A DNA stretch of 64,000 nt, from NCBI GenBank assembly GCA_024690425.1, contig JAILCT010000043.1:59647-123646 (forward strand), read 5' to 3'. This document shows positions 43,127 through 52,138 of this stretch, in pieces. A model generated the notes under the pieces. That model saw only the letters and a list, made by a program, of their open reading frames with translations, searched no databases and was not told where the DNA came from. How positions within the stretch are numbered: position 1 is the stretch's first letter; each line of letters begins with the position of its first letter. This DNA is from Lachnospiraceae bacterium (GTDB lineage Bacteria > Bacillota_A > Clostridia > Lachnospirales > Lachnospiraceae). The translations under genes and the position numbers were made by a program.

Positions 43127-45550
43127 TTACTTAACCACTATATTTATGATCTTGCCAGGTACGTATATCTCCTTGACTACCTGCTTGCCTTCCATAAGCT
43201 TGCCGACTGCATCTATCTCCCTGGCCTTGGAAAGGGCTGAGTCTTTATCCTCATCCACTGCTATCTCAACCGTTCCGCGGACCTTGCCGTTTACCTGGAC
43301 TCCGATCTCAACCGTATCGTCCTTACACATTGCTTCATCATATGAAGGCCAGGGCTCATAGGCCAGTGTAGCGTCATGCGAAAGCTTCTGCCATATCTCC
43401 TCACCCATATGAGGGCAGATACATGAGAACATCTTGATAAAGTTATCTGCGTATTCCCTCGGGCATTTACCCTCTTTATAAAGGGCATTTACGAAGATCA
43501 TCATCTGGGAGATCGCGGTATTGAATGCAAGCTTCTCAAAGTCATCCGTTACCTTCTTTACCGTCTTGTGGTAGATCTTGTCGAGGGCGGGAACCTTCTC
43601 ATCAGTGATGTTGGCTTCTTCGGTGAAGAAGTTCCATACCCTGTTAAGGAACCTCTTGGCGCCTTCAACGCCCTGCTGGCTCCACGGCTTGCTGACTTCA
43701 AGCGGCCCCATGAACATCTCATATATCCTCAAGGTATCCGCACCGTATTCACGAACGATATCCGAAGGATTGACCACGAACTCGGGGAACCTCTTACCCA
43801 TCTTGATGCCGTTCTCACCGAGGATCATGCCCTGGTGTACCAGCTTCTTGAAGGGCTCCTTGGTCGGTGCAAGCCCCTTATCATACAGGTACCTGTTCCA
43901 GATACGCGAATACATAAGGTGTCCTACCGCATGCTCGGGTCCTCCGATATACAAGTCAACCGGCATCCAGTGCTTAAGGAGCTCCTGGTTGGCAAATTCA
44001 TCATCATTATCGGGATCTATATATCTTAAGAAGTACCAGCTTGAACCGGCCGAACCGGGCATGGTGGATGTCTCTCTTACACCCTTTATCCCGTTATGAT
44101 CGTACTTCTTCCACTCGGTCGCATTCTCTAAAGGAGCCTTGCCGTTCTTGCCCTTATAATCCTCAAGCTCGGGAAGGATAAGAGGCAGCTCATCATCGTC
44201 AAGCACATGTATCTTGCCGTCATCCGTATGAACCACAGGAACCGGCTCGCCCCAGTAACGCTGGCGGGCGAAGATCCACTCACGGAAATGGTAATTGACC
44301 GTCCTTCTTGCTACTCCCATCTTAACGAGCTTGTCCGTGATGGCTTCCTTGGCTTCCTCAACGGTCATCCCGGTGAATTCCTCGGAATTGATAAGCTTGC
44401 AGCCCTTGCCAAGGTAATCCTGCTTCTCGAATGCGCACTCGGATACATCTCTTCCGTCGATTACCTGAAGCATGGGGATATTGTGAGCAACGGCATACTC
44501 AAAGTCACGCTGGTCATGAGAAGGAACCGCCATAACGGCACCGGTTCCGTAGCTTGCAAGGACAAAGTCACCTATAAATACCCTTGCCTCCTTGCCGTTT
44601 ACGGGATTTATACAGGTTATTCCCTTAAGCTCACAGCCTGACTTGGTCTTATTTAATTCGGTGCGGTCCATATCGTTCTTCTTAAGTGTCTCATCGATAT
44701 AGGCCTGAACCTCTTCCTTATTCTGTATCCTTGGCATAAGGTCCTGAACGATCTTGCCGTCGGGAGCCAGTACCATAAAGGTTATACCGTAGATGGTCTC
44801 GATACAGGTCGTGTAGATGGAGAACTCACCGCCTCCCACGATCTTGAAGTCAACCTCGACACCTTCCGACTTGCCTATCCAGTTCTTCTGTATCTCCTTG
44901 GTGGATACGGGCCAGTCTATCTCCTCAAGTCCCTCAAGGAGCTTCTCGGCAAATGCAGGCTGGTCGATTACCCACTGCTTCATGTTCTTGCGGACTACCG
45001 GATAACCGCCGCGCTCCGACTTACCGTCAACGACCTCATCGTTTGAAAGAACCGTTCCCAGCTCCTCACACCAGTTAACCGGCATATCTATATACTTGGC
45101 ATAGCCGTCAAGGTAGAGCTGCTTGAAGATCCACTGGGTCCACTTGTAGAACTTGGGATCCGAAGTAGCTACCATCTTGCTCCAGTCATAATCAAAGCCC
45201 AGTTCCTTAAGCTGCTTGGAAAATGTCTTGATATTCTCCTGAGTAAATCCGTTGGGATGGTTTCCCGTCTTAACCGCATACTGTTCAGCGGGAAGACCAA
45301 AAGAATCATATCCCATGGGATGGAGGACATTGTATCCTTGCATCCTCTTCATCCTCGACATGATATCGGTTGCGGTATAACCTTCAGGATGTCCCGCATG
45401 AAGGCCCACTCCCGAAGGATAAGGGAACATATCAAGGGCATAGTACTTTGGCTTGGAAAAATCCCAGACATCCGTCCTGAATGTCTCATTCTTCTCCCAG
45501 TACTCCTGCCATTTTTTCTCTACAGCTGCATGATTATAAGCTTCTGCCAT
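43127..45550 (-). CDS. leuS: leucyl-tRNA synthetase
   Basis: An 807-residue class I synthetase. HIGH-type motif in MFPYPSGVGLHAGHPEGYT; the editing domain is about 220-420 (with FVLASYGTGAVMAVPSHDQR); WYFLRYIDPDND is the leucine-specific segment; the second signature, KMSKS in most enzymes, reads GIKMGKRFPEFVVNPSDIV, i.e. KMGKR. The C-terminal domain ends VKEIYVPGKIINIVVK. GAGGT precedes ATG 45550. No T-box fits in the 34-base gap upstream, so any tRNA-dependent control would have to lie before the preceding gene. Confidence 0.96.
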   Translation of the reverse strand: MAEAYNHAAVEKKWQEYWEKNETFRTDVWDFSKPKYYALDMFPYPSGVGLHAGHPEGYTATDIMSRMKRMQGYNVLHPMGYDSFGLPAEQYAVKTGNHPNGFTQENIKTFSKQLKELGFDYDWSKMVATSDPKFYKWTQWIFKQLYLDGYAKYIDMPVNWCEELGTVLSNDEVVDGKSERGGYPVVRKNMKQWVIDQPAFAEKLLEGLEEIDWPVSTKEIQKNWIGKSEGVEVDFKIVGGGEFSIYTTCIETIYGITFMVLAPDGKIVQDLMPRIQNKEEVQAYIDETLKKNDMDRTELNKTKSGCELKGITCINPVNGKEARVFIGDFVLASYGTGAVMAVPSHDQRDFEYAVAHNIPMLQVIDGRDVSECAFEKQDYLGKGCKLINSEEFTGMTVEEAKEAITDKLVKMGVARRTVNYHFREWIFARQRYWGEPVPVVHTDDGKIHVLDDDELPLILPELEDYKGKNGKAPLENATEWKKYDHNGIKGVRETSTMPGSAGSSWYFLRYIDPDNDDEFANQELLKHWMPVDLYIGGPEHAVGHLMYSRIWNRYLYDKGLAPTKEPFKKLVHQGMILGENGIKMGKRFPEFVVNPSDIVREYGADTLRIYEMFMGPLEVSKPWSQQGVEGAKRFLNRVWNFFTEEANITDEKVPALDKIYHKTVKKVTDDFEKLAFNTAISQMMIFVNALYKEGKCPREYADNFIKMFSCICPHMGEEIWQKLSHDATLAYEPWPSYDEAMCKDDTVEIGVQVNGKVRGTVEIAVDEDKDSALSKAREIDAVGKLMEGKQVVKEIYVPGKIINIVVK

Positions 45551-45584
45551 CTTTCTGACCTCACATATTTAATAGAATAACTTT

Positions 45585-46766
45585 TTATATTTTATCAGAC
45601 TTTGCGACAGTGTCAAGGAATACGCTTAACCTCTCCTTTGTTACATGCTGCATCACAACGATATGTGACAGATCTCCTCCGAGCCTGTCATCATGATCTG
45701 GTGCCAGATCATACATCCTGACGATCTCTTCCGGCGGACGCTTAAAGTATACTGTATTCGATGCCTTCTCAAGCCATGCCGGGTACCCAATCTTATCAAG
45801 TTCGCCCTTAAGCCATGCCGCTCTCTCAAGCATACCTTCCGACTGTTCCCTGAACTCTTCCTCGCTCGTATTGTTTATTATCCACCATAGCTTGAGCGGT
45901 GACATAGCGGATCTTGAACAGTTGATCATGGGCATATCCCCGTTAAGATATGCTACATCGAAAGGATTCTGATTGTTCCTAACATGCATGGTTGTCAGAT
46001 ACAACCCGGCAGGCTCGTCCATACCAAAATATTTATGCCCTGAGATCGCAATGGATTCATACGGATGATTCTTACGGTCCAGGATATCTCTGTATCGTGT
46101 ATGAGGTATGTAACCTCCGAAAAGTGCTGCGTCGATATGGCGGAAATGCTCAGTCTCAGGGAACTTATCAAGAACGGCATTTAAGGCATCGATATCATCC
46201 ATGCCGCCCTTGAAGGTGGTACCAAGTGCATATACAACAAGTGCGGGACGTTCAGGTACGATGGCCTTCTCAAGTTCATCAGGCATCATACATCCGTGTA
46301 CATCGGCAGGGATTATCCGCAGTTCAAGGTTCTGAAGGTCGGCAAGCCGCTTGCTCGAATAATGTGCAGCCTCCGAAACATACACGATCGGTTTCTTCTT
46401 AGTTTTTCTCTCAAGATATTTGGATCCAAAATATAATCCGTGATTGTTGCCGTCCGTTCCCGAGAAAGTCACTATCCCCCACAGTTCATTAAGGTCAAAA
46501 CCGTAGAGAGGGCCGAAATACTCGATCACCTCACGCTCAAATTCAAGAGTATTAAGCAATTGGTGCCTGTTTTCAAAAGGATCTCCTGCATTATCAAGCG
46601 TCGAGATATTAAGTCCGCTTCCGGAAAGCCATTTATAAAAGCCAACGAGCTTACTCTTCTGATTCAATGGATATCCGAAATCTTTTGTTTTCTGAATAAC
46701 TGCTCCGGCAGCAAAATCATCAAGCCTCGCTTCCAGCGAATCATATCTTTTTCCCTTTGATGTCAT
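45585..46766 (-). CDS. PLP-dependent decarboxylase of the histidine-decarboxylase-like group
   Basis: A 393-residue group II decarboxylase-fold enzyme: TFSGTDGNNHGLYFGSKYL, HYSSKRLADLQNLELRIIP, FRHIDAALFGGYIPH with the PLP-binding Asp, and the PLP lysine in ISGHKYFGMDEPAG. Closest in pattern to PLP histidine decarboxylases, but the substrate cannot be read from sequence, and no transporter or antiporter, the usual partner of an acid-resistance decarboxylase, is next to it. The start is ATG 46766 with AAGGAG 10 bases upstream; a TTG at 46796 is in frame but weaker. It precedes leuS by 34 bases. Confidence 0.8.
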   Translation of the reverse strand: MTSKGKRYDSLEARLDDFAAGAVIQKTKDFGYPLNQKSKLVGFYKWLSGSGLNISTLDNAGDPFENRHQLLNTLEFEREVIEYFGPLYGFDLNELWGIVTFSGTDGNNHGLYFGSKYLERKTKKKPIVYVSEAAHYSSKRLADLQNLELRIIPADVHGCMMPDELEKAIVPERPALVVYALGTTFKGGMDDIDALNAVLDKFPETEHFRHIDAALFGGYIPHTRYRDILDRKNHPYESIAISGHKYFGMDEPAGLYLTTMHVRNNQNPFDVAYLNGDMPMINCSRSAMSPLKLWWIINNTSEEEFREQSEGMLERAAWLKGELDKIGYPAWLEKASNTVYFKRPPEEIVRMYDLAPDHDDRLGGDLSHIVVMQHVTKERLSVFLDTVAKSDKI

Positions 46767-46810
46767 CAGTCCAGTTCTCCTTCTCGTTAAAAGCAATCAT
46801 TGCCCGGTTT

Positions 46811-46841
46811 ATAAAGAACTCCCGGCCAAGCAGCCGGGAGT
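46811..46841 (-). terminator. terminator of the EF-G-like gene's upstream side / leader hairpin of decarboxylase-leuS unit
   Basis: Nine-bp GC-rich stem ACTCCCGGC with its complement (46841-46833 and 46826-46818), 6-base loop, followed on the minus strand by TTCTTTATAAA. It lies 25 bases past the EF-G-like stop, so it is most simply that gene's terminator, with a short U-rich tract. Confidence 0.7.
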
Positions 46842-46865
46842 ATCCTGTTTTTGGTTTTATCCGTT

Positions 46866-48962
46866 TTAGTCCTCGCCGCCCTCGTCAGTCAGCTTGCTTG
46901 CCCTTGCGGCAACTTCCTTCTCCTGCACATCCGAAGGAGCCTGCTCATAGCGTAAGAACTCGTATTCATATACGCCGCGTCCCCCGGTCATCGAACGGAG
47001 AACCGTGCAGTAGCCGTGAAGGCCCGTCATCGGGATCTCGGCCTCAACCACCTGCTTGCCTCCGCCTATGGGATTCATGCCAAGTACACGTCCGCGCCTC
47101 TTGTTAAGATCACCCATTACATCACCGGTATATTCGTCAGGTACGGTAACCTTAAGGGAAGCAATGGGCTCAAGCAGGATGGGACCCGCTTCCATGAAGC
47201 CCTTCTTGAAGGCCTGTATAGTGGCCATCTTGAATGCCTGCTCGGAAGAGTCAACCGGATGGTATGATCCATCATAAAGGATCGCCTTAACACCGACAAC
47301 CGGATATGCAGCCATGGGTCCCTTAAGGACTGACTCTGCAAGACCCTTCTCAACTGCCGGGAAGTAGTTCTTGGGAACTGCACCGCCGACAACTATCTGC
47401 TCGAATTCGAAAGCCTTATCCATATCTCCCAATGGTTCGAACTTCATCTTGACATGACCGTACTGACCGTGACCGCCCGACTGCTTCTTATACTTGGCAT
47501 CGACATCACTGGTCTTCTTGATGGTCTCACGATATGCAACCTTGGGCTCCATAAGCTCGATCTCAACCTTGTATTCGTTCTGAAGCTTGCTGGCTACTAT
47601 CTCAAGATGCTGGTCACCCATACCATAGAGGAGGGTCTGCCTGTTCTCGGCATCGTTGACGTTCTTTAAGGTAAGGTCTTCATTCATCATCTTCTGAAGG
47701 GCACCGGAGATCTTATCGATATCGCCCTTGTTCTTAGCCTTGTATCTCATAGCCGTATAAGGCTTGCTTATCTCGGTACGTGCATACTGGATGGTCGTAG
47801 CCTTGGTAGATAAGGTATCGCCTGTACGTGCAGCCGTAAGCTTGGCTATGGCACCGATATCACCTGCATGAAGCTCCTTCACTTCTATGGGCTTGTTGCC
47901 GCGAAGAACATAGAGCTTGCTTATCTTCTCCTCCACGTCCTTATCATTGTTGTAGAGAACATCATCAGCCTTGATAACACCGGAACATACCTTGATGAGT
48001 GAGTACTTACCGATGAAGGGATCCACGATGGTCTTCCAGATGATGGCTGACTTGGGCTTACTGAAATCATAGTTAGCCTCGAATATCTCGTTGGTCTTGA
48101 CATTGATACCTGCAATGCTCCTGGTATCGGGGCTCTTGAAGTACTTGATTATATCGTCTATGAGTGTGTAAACACCCTGGCACAGAACCGATGAACCGCA
48201 GGTAACGGGAACGATGCTTCCGTCATTGATGTTGGCCTTAAGGGCTGCCCTTATCTCATCCTCCGAGAAGGTCTCGCCGCCGAAGTACCTCTCCATGAAC
48301 TCCTCACTGGTCTCTGCAACAGCCTCCATGAGGATGTCACGGTACTTCTCCAGATATTCCTTGTTATAATCAGGGACTTCGCATTCGGTAGCCTTACCGT
48401 CAGCACCCCACTTATATGCATTCTCGGAAACGACATTAACATATCCTACGAACTTCTCATCCTCTCTTATGGGAAGATGGAAGGGAGCTATCTTCTTGCC
48501 GTACTTGGCTGTCAGGTCTTCAACAACCTGCCTGAAGCTGGCATTGTCAACGTCCATATCGGTAACGAAGATTATCCTGGGGAGATTGTACTTATCGCAC
48601 ATTTCCCATGCCTTCTCCGTACCTACTTCGATACCTGCCTTGCCGTTTACGACAATGATGGCTCCGGCAGCGGCTGCAACCGCTTCCTCAACCTCACCTA
48701 CAAAATCGAAATAACCGGGGGTATCAAAGACATTTATCTTATTTCCTTCCCACTCGATGGGAATAACCGATGTGCTTATCGAGAACTGCCTCTTCTGCTC
48801 TTCCTTGTCATAATCACTGATGGTGTTTCCGTCACTTACCTTACCCATTCTTGTTGTGACTCCCGAAAGGTAAGCCATAGCCTCGACCAGGGTGGTCTTA
48901 CCGCAGCCGCCGTGGCCGAGCAATACGACATTTCTGATCTTGTCGCCGGTGTAAACATTCAT
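46866..48962 (-). CDS. elongation factor G paralogue (FusA2-like GTPase)
   Basis: A 698-residue EF-G-family GTPase with all five EF-G domains. G1 GHGGCGKTTL (16-25), switch II DTPGYFDFVGEV (80-91), later domains KVCSGVIKADDVLYN, GMGDQHLEIVASKLQ, KKQSGGHGQYGHVKMKFEPL and MGDLNKRRGRVLGM. The G4 motif, normally NKxD and giving guanine specificity, reads TDMD (134-137). Such FusA2-like paralogues exist beside the main EF-G in many Firmicutes; their roles range from recycling to regulation and are mostly unknown. The start is ATG 48962 with GGAGG upstream. It has its own promoter, not the str operon context of canonical fusA. Confidence 0.92.
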   Translation of the reverse strand: MNVYTGDKIRNVVLLGHGGCGKTTLVEAMAYLSGVTTRMGKVSDGNTISDYDKEEQKRQFSISTSVIPIEWEGNKINVFDTPGYFDFVGEVEEAVAAAAGAIIVVNGKAGIEVGTEKAWEMCDKYNLPRIIFVTDMDVDNASFRQVVEDLTAKYGKKIAPFHLPIREDEKFVGYVNVVSENAYKWGADGKATECEVPDYNKEYLEKYRDILMEAVAETSEEFMERYFGGETFSEDEIRAALKANINDGSIVPVTCGSSVLCQGVYTLIDDIIKYFKSPDTRSIAGINVKTNEIFEANYDFSKPKSAIIWKTIVDPFIGKYSLIKVCSGVIKADDVLYNNDKDVEEKISKLYVLRGNKPIEVKELHAGDIGAIAKLTAARTGDTLSTKATTIQYARTEISKPYTAMRYKAKNKGDIDKISGALQKMMNEDLTLKNVNDAENRQTLLYGMGDQHLEIVASKLQNEYKVEIELMEPKVAYRETIKKTSDVDAKYKKQSGGHGQYGHVKMKFEPLGDMDKAFEFEQIVVGGAVPKNYFPAVEKGLAESVLKGPMAAYPVVGVKAILYDGSYHPVDSSEQAFKMATIQAFKKGFMEAGPILLEPIASLKVTVPDEYTGDVMGDLNKRRGRVLGMNPIGGGKQVVEAEIPMTGLHGYCTVLRSMTGGRGVYEYEFLRYEQAPSDVQEKEVAARASKLTDEGGED

Positions 48963-49033
48963 AAATTGTGTCCTCCATATAAAGTATTTTCTTATGAAGT
49001 ACGGATTGTAACCCCCGCATTCATACACGTAAT

Positions 49034-49062
49034 ATTTTAATAAATTTCCCCTTCTTTAGCAA
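49034..49062 (-). promoter_or_regulatory. promoter of EF-G-like gene
   Basis: TTGCTA (49062-49057) and TAAAAT (49039-49034), 17-base spacer, giving a leader of about 65 bases. The remaining AT-rich stretch up to the gpmI terminator (49063-49152) shows nothing else recognisable. Confidence 0.75.
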
Positions 49063-49152
49063 CTATTTTTGTAAATTTTGGCAGATAAACGAAATATTAT
49101 TACTCCATTTGTTGATATTGCATATATTTTTCAGACACTTTATACAGCGAAC

Positions 49153-49185
49153 AAAAAAGGACACCCTCCAAAATGGAGGATATCC
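49153..49185 (-). terminator. Rho-independent terminator of gpmI-like gene
   Basis: Eleven-bp stem (GGATATCCTCC with GGAGGGTGTCC, two G-U pairs; 49185-49175 and 49169-49159), loop ATTTT, then six T (49158-49153). Ends the pheS-to-gpmI run. Confidence 0.85.
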
Positions 49186-49216
49186 CGGTCTTCGTGTTGA
49201 ATATCATCATATTCTG

Positions 49217-50746
49217 TCAGATCATAAGTGACTTTCCGGTCATCTCCTTCGGGCAGGACAGACCCATTACATCAAGAAGAGTCGGAGCTATGTCAGCCAT
49301 GGATCCGACAGGTTTAAGCCTTACGGGTTTATTGCAATTCACAAGAATGCAAGGTACTGGATTCATGGTGTTGCGAAGGACAGGTGCCTGTGCCTTGTCA
49401 TCATACATCTCTTCTGCCTTACCGTGGCTTGAACACACAAGCATCACATCACCGCTCTGAAGTATATGATCGTATATCCGGCCAAGGCATTCATCTACGG
49501 TTTCGACAGCCCGTACGGTCGCCTTCATATTCCCGGTATGTCCCACAACATCGGCATTGGGAAGGTTACACAGGATAAAGTCATACCTGCCCTTTTCCAT
49601 TTCGGCGATAAGCCTCTCCGTTACTGCCTCCGCCTTCATCTCCGGATGCTTCTCATATGATTCGACCTTCTTGAGCGAACGGGCTATAAGCCTCTCCTCT
49701 TCCTCGTAGGGTTCCCTTACACCGCAGTTGAAGAAATAGGTCACGGTCGGGAATACCTCCGATTCCGTTATCCTTAACTGTTTAAGCCCGCATTCCGAGA
49801 TATATTCCCCAAAGCAGTTAACTATCTCCGGATTAGCGTATATGACATCCTTATTCAGGATTCCCGGATCGGGATCTGTCATGTTCACGAAGCGTATATC
49901 AAGCTTCCTGTCCCTCTTGAACATCCTGAAATCATCATCGCAGAAGGCCTTGGTGAGCTCTCTTGCTCCGTCCGACCTGTAATTGAAGAAGATCACGGCA
50001 TCATCGTCATTTATCGCCCCGACCGGGACACCGCCGTTCACGATAACGGTAGGCTTTATGAACTCGTCAGTCTCGCCCTTTCTGTATGCAGTCTGTACAG
50101 CTTCGGATGCATTGGCTGCCTTATAACCCTCACCCTGGGTCATGGCAAGATAAGCTCCCTTGATCCTGTCACTGTTGTTATCCCTGTCCATGGCATAATA
50201 GCGTCCGCACACGGAAGCTATCTCGCCTATGGCCAGTTCCCTCATCTTGTTCCTCAACTGCTCGACGTAATCGATCCCCGAATATGCAGGCGTATCCCTT
50301 CCGTCTGTTATGCAGTGCACATAGACTCTCTTAAGATCGTTGAGCTTGGCATATTTAAGAAGTGCATACAGATGATCCATGTGCGAATGTGCACCGCCTT
50401 CCGATATAAGGCCGATCAGATGAAGGCTTGAATCATTTCTCTTGATATATGATACTGTATCTTCAAGTACCCCGCTCAAGAAAAAATCCCGGTTGTCAAT
50501 GGTCTTATTTATACGGACAAGGTCCTGGTAAACTATCCTTCCGGCTCCCATATTGGAAAATCCCGCAACCGAATTGCCTCCCGATCCCCCCGGAAGGCCT
50601 ACTGCCATGCCGGCACCAAGTATCCTGGCCATGGGATATTCGCTCATCAGCCTGTCAAGATTAGGTGTCTTTGCTTCCGCAACGGCATTATGCGAAACAC
50701 TGTCGGTAAGCCCCAGTCCGTCAAGCACCAGAAGTAGAACAGCCAT
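49217..50746 (-). CDS. divergent phosphoglycerate mutase (2,3-BPG-independent) homologue
   Basis: 509 residues, full length for GpmI and aligned end to end: LLVLDGLGLT, GLISEGGAHSHMDHLYALL, CITDGRDTPAYSG, GRYYAMDRDN, LPNADVVGHTGN, MNPVP, PKEMTGKSL. Several key positions differ from the family: GNSEVGH reads GNSVAGF (Ser kept), RPDR reads RSDG (257-260), ADHGN reads SSHGK (439-443), and the histidine before TTNPVP is Asn459. By the published Bacillus enzyme, Asp444 and His462 bind the two manganese ions and Arg264 the substrate. So canonical mutase activity is doubtful; a related phosphatase or phosphotransferase role is possible. AAGGAG precedes ATG 50746; last gene of the run. Confidence 0.85.
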   Translation of the reverse strand: MAVLLLVLDGLGLTDSVSHNAVAEAKTPNLDRLMSEYPMARILGAGMAVGLPGGSGGNSVAGFSNMGAGRIVYQDLVRINKTIDNRDFFLSGVLEDTVSYIKRNDSSLHLIGLISEGGAHSHMDHLYALLKYAKLNDLKRVYVHCITDGRDTPAYSGIDYVEQLRNKMRELAIGEIASVCGRYYAMDRDNNSDRIKGAYLAMTQGEGYKAANASEAVQTAYRKGETDEFIKPTVIVNGGVPVGAINDDDAVIFFNYRSDGARELTKAFCDDDFRMFKRDRKLDIRFVNMTDPDPGILNKDVIYANPEIVNCFGEYISECGLKQLRITESEVFPTVTYFFNCGVREPYEEEERLIARSLKKVESYEKHPEMKAEAVTERLIAEMEKGRYDFILCNLPNADVVGHTGNMKATVRAVETVDECLGRIYDHILQSGDVMLVCSSHGKAEEMYDDKAQAPVLRNTMNPVPCILVNCNKPVRLKPVGSMADIAPTLLDVMGLSCPKEMTGKSLMI

Positions 50747-50749
50747 TAA

Positions 50750-51085
50750 TCACAGCTCCTTCGATGCCCTGTCGAACATTTCGTATATCCTTATCTTGCC
50801 GGAATCATTCTCGTTCATACCGGTAAAGGTGGCACCGTACATGTTCTTGGTATTGTCAAATCTTGTAACGTTAATAAAGGTATGGAGCACATCCTTGGTC
50901 CATAAGGTAAGATCGATCTCATAGATTGCGTTCATTGTAAGAGCAGCACTGCACGAAAAACCGATACCATCCTTGCTGATGTCGATGATATCTACCGGCA
51001 CCTTCTCGCCAACCGTCTCGCCGATCGGCTTCATGACAAGGTGTGCATTAAGTACCATCCTTCTGCTTCTTCTCTTTTCTTCCAT
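50750..51085 (-). CDS. PilZ domain protein (c-di-GMP receptor)
   Basis: A 111-residue single-domain PilZ protein. The two c-di-GMP binding motifs are present: RxxxR near the start (EEKRRSRRMVLNAHL) and DxSxxG in DIIDISKDGIGFSC. The rest is the beta barrel and a C-terminal helix. It probably changes partner binding upon c-di-GMP; the partner is unknown. It lies 14 bases after queA and three bases before the gpmI-like gene. GGAGGG precedes ATG 51085. Confidence 0.88.
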   Translation of the reverse strand: MEEKRRSRRMVLNAHLVMKPIGETVGEKVPVDIIDISKDGIGFSCSAALTMNAIYEIDLTLWTKDVLHTFINVTRFDNTKNMYGATFTGMNENDSGKIRIYEMFDRASKEL

Positions 51086-51098
51086 TCTTTCCCTCCTC

Positions 51099-52136
51099 TC
51101 AACTTATAAACATACAGTCTCCAAAAGAAAAAAATCTATACTTCTCCCTTATCGCCTCTTTATAGGCATTAAGTACATTCTCACGCCCCGCCAGTGCACT
51201 TACGAGCATCACAAGCGTCGATTCTGGCAGGTGAAAATTGGTGATAAGACAGTCAAGCACCTTAAACTTATATCCCGGGTAGATAAAGATGTCCGTCTCA
51301 CCGCTTACAGGCTCCAGATGACCTTTTTCATCGGCCGCGCTCTCTATGGTCCTGCAGCTTGTGGTCCCGACACATATCACCCTGCCCCCGCCTGACTTTG
51401 CCTTATTTATCTTATTGGATGCTTCGGCACTTATCATATACATCTCCGAATGCATATGATGTTCAAGGATATTGTCAACCTTGACCGGCCTGAAGGTTCC
51501 AAGCCCCACATGCAGGGTCACATAGGCGATATCAATGCCCCTGTCCTCGAGTTCCTTAAGGAGCTCCTTTGTAAAGTGCAGCCCTGCGGTAGGTGCTGCA
51601 GCAGACCCGTCATATCTGGCGTACACGGTCTGATACCTGTTCTTATCCTTAAGTTCATGTGTTATATATGGCGGGAGGGGCATCTGCCCGAGCTTATCAA
51701 GTATCTCCTCAAAGATGCCTTCGTAGAAGAACTTAACAAGCCTGTTGCCTTCATCGGCAACCTCCTGTATCTCGCATCTTAAAAGTCCGTCACCGAAAGT
51801 CACACGCGCGCCCGTTCTTAACTTCTTACCCGGCCTGACAAGAGCCTCCCAGACGTCATTCTCATGCCTCTTAAGGAGAAAGACTTCAACATGGGCACCG
51901 GTATCTTCCTTAACACCCAAAAGCCTTGCCGGGATAACCTTGGTATCATTAAGGACCAGGCAGTCACCCGGCTTAAGATATGATCCTATATTCTTAAATA
52001 TATCATGTCCGACCTCTCCTGTCTCCTTATTTAGCGTAAGCAGCCTGGATGATGACCTGTCCTCAAGGGGATCCTGGGCTATCAGCTCCTTCGGAAGATT
52101 GAAGTAGTAATCGGATGTTGAGAATCCTTTTTCCAT
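51099..52136 (-). CDS. queA: S-adenosylmethionine:tRNA ribosyltransferase-isomerase
   Basis: Transfers the ribosyl part of AdoMet to preQ1 in tRNA, giving epoxyqueuosine. The 345 residues show [43 protein letters not shown], the signature [28 protein letters not shown] and [19 protein letters not shown] 52136 begins the usual N-terminus with AGGA inside the previous gene's end; a frame extension to 52175 overlaps the upstream gene and is rejected. No other queuosine genes are in the window. Confidence 0.95.
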   Translation of the reverse strand: MEKGFSTSDYYFNLPKELIAQDPLEDRSSSRLLTLNKETGEVGHDIFKNIGSYLKPGDCLVLNDTKVIPARLLGVKEDTGAHVEVFLLKRHENDVWEALVRPGKKLRTGARVTFGDGLLRCEIQEVADEGNRLVKFFYEGIFEEILDKLGQMPLPPYITHELKDKNRYQTVYARYDGSAAAPTAGLHFTKELLKELEDRGIDIAYVTLHVGLGTFRPVKVDNILEHHMHSEMYMISAEASNKINKAKSGGGRVICVGTTSCRTIESAADEKGHLEPVSGETDIFIYPGYKFKVLDCLITNFHLPESTLVMLVSALAGRENVLNAYKEAIREKYRFFSFGDCMFIS

Positions 52137-52138
52137 TT

